Below the pieces are notes generated by a model. The model was given only the letters and a program-made list of their open reading frames with translations. It searched no databases and was not told the DNA's origin. Positions 34,982 to 39,356 of a stretch of 39,356 bases of DNA are shown in pieces. A program made the position numbers and the translations under genes. The stretch is taken from positions 1-39,356 of the forward strand of contig JAWKTT010000038.1 in the NCBI GenBank assembly GCA_041398965.1, given 5' to 3'. Numbering within the stretch: the stretch's first letter is position 1; each line of letters opens with the position of its first letter. The stretch comes from JAWKTT01 sp041398965. Its GTDB lineage: Bacteria; Planctomycetota; Planctomycetia; Planctomycetales; Planctomycetaceae.

Positions 34982-35057
34982 AAAGAAAAGGATTACTACG
35001 GTGTCTTCGTAACGATCCGTCGAGAGGTCGCCACTTCAAAGGTTTTTTCTTCGGTAT

Positions 35058-35186
35058 CAGCCTGTTGAAAAACGTGGGTCAGACTCTCCAGCCTGACCTG
35101 ACGCCGTTGGATGTCTCGGCGAAAAAGCGTACGTGATATTCGTGTCAGCTTAGAAGAGCTAACCCACGGTCGTTGTTCAACGGGCC
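35058..35186. repeat. Dispersed imperfect palindromic repeat, copy 3
   Basis: Left arm CAGCCTGTTGAAAAACGTGG then GTCAGACTCTCCAGCCTGAC; right arm GTCAGCTTAGAAGAGC then CACGGTCGTTGTTCAACGGG. Related to the copies at 9994-10137 and 31234-31372. The terminal CTTAG is lost. Confidence 0.65.
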
Positions 35187-35329
35187 GTTGACCCATGCGA
35201 CTCTGTTTGGTTGTGTTCGTACACGCTGGCCTATTCAATGCTACACACCGCCGGGACTGACTGTGGCAAGCCATAGGAAGTGGAGACCGGCAGCAATATT
35301 GATGGTTGGAGGTTCGAATTATGCGGTGA

Positions 35330-35608
35330 TTAGGTGCGCGATATGGATGTTCCTGCACGCCATACCCCAATTGTCCCGATGACGATAAACGCCAAGGCGA
35401 TCTGCCAGACGAGTAAAACGACGTTGAGAAACGCCCAAAGTTGTGGAACGACTTCGGCCTGCCACAATGCGGTCAACACAAGTGTCGCGAGCCAGGCTCC
35501 GCACGGTCCCGGAAATGGGCGACGCGGTGGCGGCATCCTCGTCAGGAACAGGCTCCACGCAACCACGAGAATCGTCGAAGCAATCCAGTAAAGCAGGAAT
35601 GGGTTCAT
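35330..35608 (-). CDS. Small three-helix membrane protein
   Basis: 92 residues from ATG 35608; an ATG at 35635 would add nine and the frame is open to 35770. Hydrophobic segments are FLLYWIASTILVVAWSLFL (4-22), GAWLATLVLTALW (36-48) and LWAFLNVVLLVWQIALAFIV (about 55-74), with a Pro/Arg-rich loop between the first two. No family recognised. It stands alone between gamma-glutamyltransferase and the next lipoprotein gene. Likely real from its strong membrane pattern. Confidence 0.55.
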   Translation of the reverse strand: MNPFLLYWIASTILVVAWSLFLTRMPPPRRPFPGPCGAWLATLVLTALWQAEVVPQLWAFLNVVLLVWQIALAFIVIGTIGVWRAGTSISRT

Positions 35609-36194
35609 GATTCGTCTGTACTCATTCGACTTCATTCCCGTCTCGTCAGTGTTTTGTGATCGTGAAAACCAGGTGGCCACGGAAGCTCTTCCGTCTGTCA
35701 ACCTGTTGACGACCTGTTGTGTTCCGGGGGGTCTGTCGCTCCCCAACCCATCTCGAAACGGCGGGGCCACACCGCAACTGCTCCCGATGTGATGGCCCTG
35801 TCTGGATTCAGGAAGGTACGGTGTTTGTCACATGGCAGGGTCCCAAATCGAACAACTCACTCCCGTTCATCGATTCACTGAGCAATGATCGTGTCTCAAA
35901 GTGTAACCTTTGCACGATTGGGGATTCCAATGCCACAGAGACCGCAATGTCACGATTCTTCACCTCCCGAATTGTTGACGGAGAAGGGGCTGGAGTCTCA
36001 TCCACAGGAGGGACTTATGACTTTCTGTAAGATTGTCTTGTCACAAAGTGCATCTCGCGTCCCCCATTCTTGCGATGCGATCTTGGGGCTTTGGGTGAGT
36101 GTTGAGTTGTGGTATCCTTACCGGTGACAGGTGTTGATGGTGGCTTGTCGGGGTGAGGTCTTGCCCGTGGTTTGATTTTGGTCAGGTGACTGAT
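35609..36194. other. Intergenic region without a credible gene
   Basis: 586 bases; frames on both strands are short and not protein-like. The promoters of the small membrane protein (minus) and the lipoprotein (plus) should be here. Confidence 0.4.
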
Positions 36195-37397
36195 ATGTCT
36201 GCTCGTCCGGTCGTTTCTCAATTCGTGATGTGGCTATTCGGGCCGTTGCTGTGTCTTCTGGTCGGCTGTGGGGACTCGAACGAAGAGTATGTTCCGCCAC
36301 CCCCTGCTGCTCCCGCGGCGGGAGGTTTTGCCGGGGGAGGCGGTGGTGCTCCGGCGGCCGTTCGAGCACCGGTCCCAGTCAATCCGAAACCCAGTCCTGC
36401 GAATAATAAGGTGAAGTCGGGACTGCCTGACGTCAACGAAGACGATGTCGATCGTCTCTTCGAGATGGGGGAGAATCTGACGAACTACGAAGTGGTCTCG
36501 GTGGGTGAACCGCGACCTCAGGATGTCTTTGCGCTTTATCAAGGTTCGCCTCAAGAGAACTCGTCCACCGTGACAATCATCCCGCCCCCGGTGGCTGTGA
36601 CGACCATTACGCCGTTGGCTGGCTTTGTTCTCCCCGAAGGTTTTGTGGCGCTGGACGAGTATGGTCTGATGGCGCCGGGGGTGCCACGTCGCATCAAGTG
36701 TGAAGCCGATGGTTCGATCATGGCGTTCGTCCCGCGCGGCGCGTTCCAACAGGGGCAGGAGGGTGTTTCCCCCGAGGTCGCACCGGCTCACCCGAGTTAT
36801 GTGGACGACTACTATATGGACGTCACGGAAGTTACGCTCCAGCAGTACGATGCGTTCCGTAGTGAACAGAAAATGGTCCGTCCCAAAGAACCGATCAACA
36901 AGAACTCTCCGCTGCAACATCCGGCTCTAGGGGTAACCTATCGGGACTTGATTGCCTATGCCAAGTGGTCGGGGAAAGCGATCCCGAAAGAGGCGGAGTG
37001 GGAGAAGGCTGCTCGTGGCGAACTGAACTTTCGCTACCCTTGGGGAGATGGTCGCCCGATTTGGACATCGCCCCGAAAGCCCGGCCAGATCGACGCGGTT
37101 GGCAGCCATCCCAACGACATCAGCCCCTATGGTCTGCTGGACATGGCTGGCAACGCCAGGGAGTGGTGCGAAGACTGGTACGATTCGAAAGCATATCGCG
37201 AAGCGGTCACTCCAGACGGATCGGCGGTCGTTAACTGGGCTGGTCCCAAGAAGGCCGAAAAGGCTGGGGAGCGAGTCGTGAAAGGGAGCGGAAGTCGCGG
37301 GTGGGAAACTTGGTCCCGCGTTGGTATGCCGATGGCGGCCCCGGCTGACGACGTCGGCATGAGGCTGGTGCTTCGTGTATCAATTCCTCAAGAGTAG
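36195..37397 (+). CDS. Formylglycine-generating-enzyme-like (SUMF1 fold) lipoprotein
   Basis: 400 residues from ATG 36195. Lipobox LVG-C25 gives a membrane-anchored protein. A Pro/Ala/Gly-rich linker follows, then an approximately 100-residue region of unknown fold. The SUMF1/FGE domain shows FVPRGAFQQGQEG, YYMDVTEVTLQQYDAF, IPKEAEWEKAARGELNFRYP plus WGDG, GLLDMAGNAREWCEDWY and DDVGMRLVLRV. The usual RGGSF-x-C-x-x-x-C block is RVVKGSGSRGWETW here, without either active-site Cys. It cannot act as the known oxidase and is probably a binding domain, as in many planctomycete FGE-like proteins. Confidence 0.88.
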   Translation: MSARPVVSQFVMWLFGPLLCLLVGCGDSNEEYVPPPPAAPAAGGFAGGGGGAPAAVRAPVPVNPKPSPANNKVKSGLPDVNEDDVDRLFEMGENLTNYEVVSVGEPRPQDVFALYQGSPQENSSTVTIIPPPVAVTTITPLAGFVLPEGFVALDEYGLMAPGVPRRIKCEADGSIMAFVPRGAFQQGQEGVSPEVAPAHPSYVDDYYMDVTEVTLQQYDAFRSEQKMVRPKEPINKNSPLQHPALGVTYRDLIAYAKWSGKAIPKEAEWEKAARGELNFRYPWGDGRPIWTSPRKPGQIDAVGSHPNDISPYGLLDMAGNAREWCEDWYDSKAYREAVTPDGSAVVNWAGPKKAEKAGERVVKGSGSRGWETWSRVGMPMAAPADDVGMRLVLRVSIPQE

Positions 37398-37481
37398 ACA
37401 ACAGCAGTAGACAAAAGCAGGGGCTGGGCGGATTTGTTCCCGTTTGTCCTCTGCCTTGATGACATCAGGGATGGGCGACTC

Positions 37482-38048
37482 ATGGAAAAATCACTTCAAG
37501 GGCAATTTCTCATTGCCACCTGCGGACTTCGCGACAGTCACTTCTTCAAGACTGCTGTACTTATCGTCGAGCACGGCAAAGATGGAGCGATGGGACTCGT
37601 CATCAACCGCCCGTCATCGGTGACCGTCTCCAATGCCCTCGGGGGGCAGTTCGATTTGCCAGACATCGACGATCTGGTGTACGTCGGCGGCCCGGTCGAA
37701 CCGGCGGCCCTGTTTGTCCTGCACGGCGATCCCAACCTCTGTGGCGAAGAGTCGCCCGTAGTCCCCGGACTGTTTATCGCCACCAATGCCGAAGTTTTCG
37801 AGGAAGTCCTGTCGGCTGTCGCTGAGGGGGATCACAACTTCCCCTGCCGTCTGTATTCTGGCTGCGCAGGCTGGGCCCCCGGTCAACTTGAAGGGGAAAT
37901 CGATCGGGGCGACTGGCTCGCCCTTCCAGCCAGCCCAGAGCTGGTGTTTCACGATGACCCATACGCCGTCTGGGACAACCTGCTTCAAGCCGCCTACCGC
38001 TCCCATCGCCTGCTCCCCGATGAATGCGATCACCCCGAGTGGAACTGA
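37482..38048 (+). CDS. YqgE/AlgH family protein (UPF0301)
   Basis: 188 residues from ATG 37482; the frame is open to 37434. Family blocks are LQGQFLIATCGLRDSHFFKT, VLIVEHGKDGAMGLVINRPS, VYVGGPVEPAALFVLH and LYSGCAGWAPGQLEGEI, followed by DWLALPA. The length is typical (180-190). AlgH was linked to alginate regulation in Pseudomonas, but the biochemical role of the family is unknown. It lies 84 bp after the FGE-like lipoprotein gene on the same strand and converges on the agmatine deiminase gene. Confidence 0.93.
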   Translation: MEKSLQGQFLIATCGLRDSHFFKTAVLIVEHGKDGAMGLVINRPSSVTVSNALGGQFDLPDIDDLVYVGGPVEPAALFVLHGDPNLCGEESPVVPGLFIATNAEVFEEVLSAVAEGDHNFPCRLYSGCAGWAPGQLEGEIDRGDWLALPASPELVFHDDPYAVWDNLLQAAYRSHRLLPDECDHPEWN

Positions 38049-38099
38049 GGCAATAGCTTGCGAGTCTGTCTCGAGTTGTCTCTTGCACTCGAATCAGAA

Positions 38100-39173
38100 T
38101 CAGGGGGCTGGGGGTACGATTTGGCCCTTCGGTTGTTGTTGGGTGACGCAGTGGATCGAGCCGAGGCCCCAGACGAGGGGGGTGCTGTCGATGCCGATCA
38201 CTTTGCGGGTGGGGAAGAGTTGTTGCAGGGTGTCGAGAGCCCGCTGGTCGTTTTCGTCGCGATAAGTGGGGACGAGGACGGCTTCGTTGATGATGAGGAA
38301 GTTGGCATAGCTCGCGGGGAGACGTTCGTCCGCTTCAAAGTAGACAGGGCCCGGCATGGGGAGCGTGACGATCCGAAACGGCGAGCCATCAGGATGTCGC
38401 AGGAGTCGCAGGCGACGCAGGTTGTCCATCAAGGCGTGATAGTTGACGTCTTGCGGATCATCTTCGACAACGGTGACAATGGTCTCTCTCGAGACGAAGC
38501 GGGTCATGTCATCGATATGTCCATCCGTATCGTCTCCGACGATACCGTCCCCCATCCAGAGGACTTGCTGTACCCCGAGATAGTCGCGAAGTCGTTGTTC
38601 GATCTGCTCGCGCGTGAGCGAAGGGTTACGATTCTTGTTGAGGAGACAGGCCTCCGACGTAATGACCGTTCCGGCACCGTTGACATCAATCGATCCCCCT
38701 TCGAGGATCATCCCCGGAACGAATCGATACTCGCCAAACTCCTCAGCGATCCGCGAGGGGATCGCATTGTCGGAGTCGAAGGGGGGGTATTTGCCACCCC
38801 AGGCGTTGTAGTCCCAGTCGAGGATCGCCCGTTCGCGCCCCCCATTCGTGTCGCGGACGACGTAGATGGGGCCATGATCTCGACACCAGGCATCATTTGT
38901 CGGGTTCATGTGATAGCGAACTCGCTCGATGCAGACTCCAGCGGTTCGGAGCAGTCGATCGACTTGATCTCGCAGTTCGATGGTGCCGACGTTGATGCGG
39001 ACCAGTTGCGTCGCGGCGATGTTCTTGGCAATCTGCACGAAGACCGGAACGACGGACTGAAACGCTCCGGGCCAACTGGCGGTGCGATGGGGCCAGGAGA
39101 GCCAGACCGCCTCCTGGGGCTCCCACTCGGCAGGCATGTGAAATCCAAGTTGTGCGGCGGTCTGCTGAGACAT
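38100..39173 (-). CDS. aguA: Agmatine deiminase
   Basis: 357 residues from ATG 39173; an in-frame GTG at 39185 is less likely. The enzyme converts agmatine to N-carbamoylputrescine and ammonia in polyamine synthesis. PAEWEPQEAVWLSWPH near 14-29, NDAWCRDHGP at 93-102, LEGGSIDVNG near 158-166, the catalytic GDDTDGHIDD at 213-222 and the nucleophile in GSIHCVTQQQP (Cys342) are all present. It follows the sulfatase fragment on the same strand with an 8-bp gap, so the two may be one transcript. No N-carbamoylputrescine hydrolase gene is in view. Confidence 0.95.
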   Translation of the reverse strand: MSQQTAAQLGFHMPAEWEPQEAVWLSWPHRTASWPGAFQSVVPVFVQIAKNIAATQLVRINVGTIELRDQVDRLLRTAGVCIERVRYHMNPTNDAWCRDHGPIYVVRDTNGGRERAILDWDYNAWGGKYPPFDSDNAIPSRIAEEFGEYRFVPGMILEGGSIDVNGAGTVITSEACLLNKNRNPSLTREQIEQRLRDYLGVQQVLWMGDGIVGDDTDGHIDDMTRFVSRETIVTVVEDDPQDVNYHALMDNLRRLRLLRHPDGSPFRIVTLPMPGPVYFEADERLPASYANFLIINEAVLVPTYRDENDQRALDTLQQLFPTRKVIGIDSTPLVWGLGSIHCVTQQQPKGQIVPPAP

Positions 39174-39181
39174 CGGTGATA

Positions 39182-39356
39182 TCACTGGGCGTTTTTGTTG
39201 ACGGAATCTTCGCGATAGAACCAGTCGGGCAAGTCACCTGCCGGCCCACGAGAGCGGAGTCTGAGGTTTTGTACTCCCCCCTTGTCAGGATTTAAAGGGA
39301 TGTACATGCCGCCAGTCCGTTCCAACTCAGCAAAGAGTTCGCGGTTCAGTTGCTTA
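39182..39356 (-). CDS. Sulfatase C-terminal part (5' end outside window)
   Basis: The minus-strand frame open at the right edge reads QLNRELFAELERTGGMYIPL and then RLRSRGPAGDLPDWFYRE before a TGA at 39182. This matches the C-terminal end of planctomycete arylsulfatase-type (formylglycine) sulfatases, where an ELERTGGM-x-IP segment is common. The catalytic half lies outside the window. It ends 8 bp before the agmatine deiminase ATG. Confidence 0.7.
   Translation of the reverse strand, partial: KQLNRELFAELERTGGMYIPLNPDKGGVQNLRLRSRGPAGDLPDWFYREDSVNKNAQ

Overview
The window looks like a chromosomal segment of a Planctomycetota bacterium (Planctomycetes, probably Planctomycetales). Evidence is the combination of a Cys-rich secreted protein of the planctomycete YTV type, an ECF sigma factor directly coupled to a cytoplasmic Ser/Thr kinase, lipoproteins with a C-terminal CxxCH haem motif, sulfatase and formylglycine-enzyme-like proteins, a tetrahydromethanopterin-linked C1 gene, and a very large membrane protein with a Pro/Gly/Ser/Met-rich low-complexity region. 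No rRNA, no convincing tRNA and no CRISPR array are present.

Layout. 1-6.0 kb: 3' part of an H4MPT-linked C1-transfer (MfnF-like) gene, a giant DUF4175-like membrane protein, and divergent yacG. 6.0-9.8 kb: a 392-bp imperfect palindrome, then a two-gene minus-strand operon encoding a ComEC-like metallo-beta-lactamase protein and an unrecognised 455-aa protein. 10.1-19.0 kb is accessory: a SASA-type esterase; small and unknown minus-strand genes including a membrane HExxH protein and a formylglycine-enzyme-like lipoprotein; a STAND-like P-loop NTPase with nearly identical 138-bp TPR repeats whose frame is broken and then restored; an IS630 transposase remnant; and two membrane-protein genes. 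Three full attC-like recombination sites plus one half site lie between these genes, so part of the region appears to be an integron cassette cluster without an integrase in view. 19.1-23.4 kb is core-like: rpe overlapped by a degenerate histidine-phosphatase pseudoenzyme, a YTV protein with a clear terminator, and a purine nucleoside phosphorylase.

23.8-25.5 kb is an IS110/IS1111-type insertion sequence with 13-bp inverted repeats and a long 3' non-coding end that may encode a bridge/seek RNA. 26.0-31.2 kb carries a cytochrome-c-type lipoprotein, a trypsin-like protease, one or two small proteins and the ECF sigma/kinase pair. 31.4-39.4 kb carries a Gfo/Idh/MocA oxidoreductase, gamma-glutamyltransferase, a small membrane protein, a second formylglycine-enzyme-like lipoprotein, a YqgE/AlgH protein, agmatine deiminase and the C-terminus of a sulfatase.

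Dispersed imperfect palindromes of about 130-145 bp with related ends (near 10.0, 31.3 and 35.1 kb, half copy at 6.2 kb) sit in gene 3' regions. The parts most likely to hold something undescribed are the metallo-beta-lactamase/unknown pair and the NTPase-TPR gene inside the cassette region.
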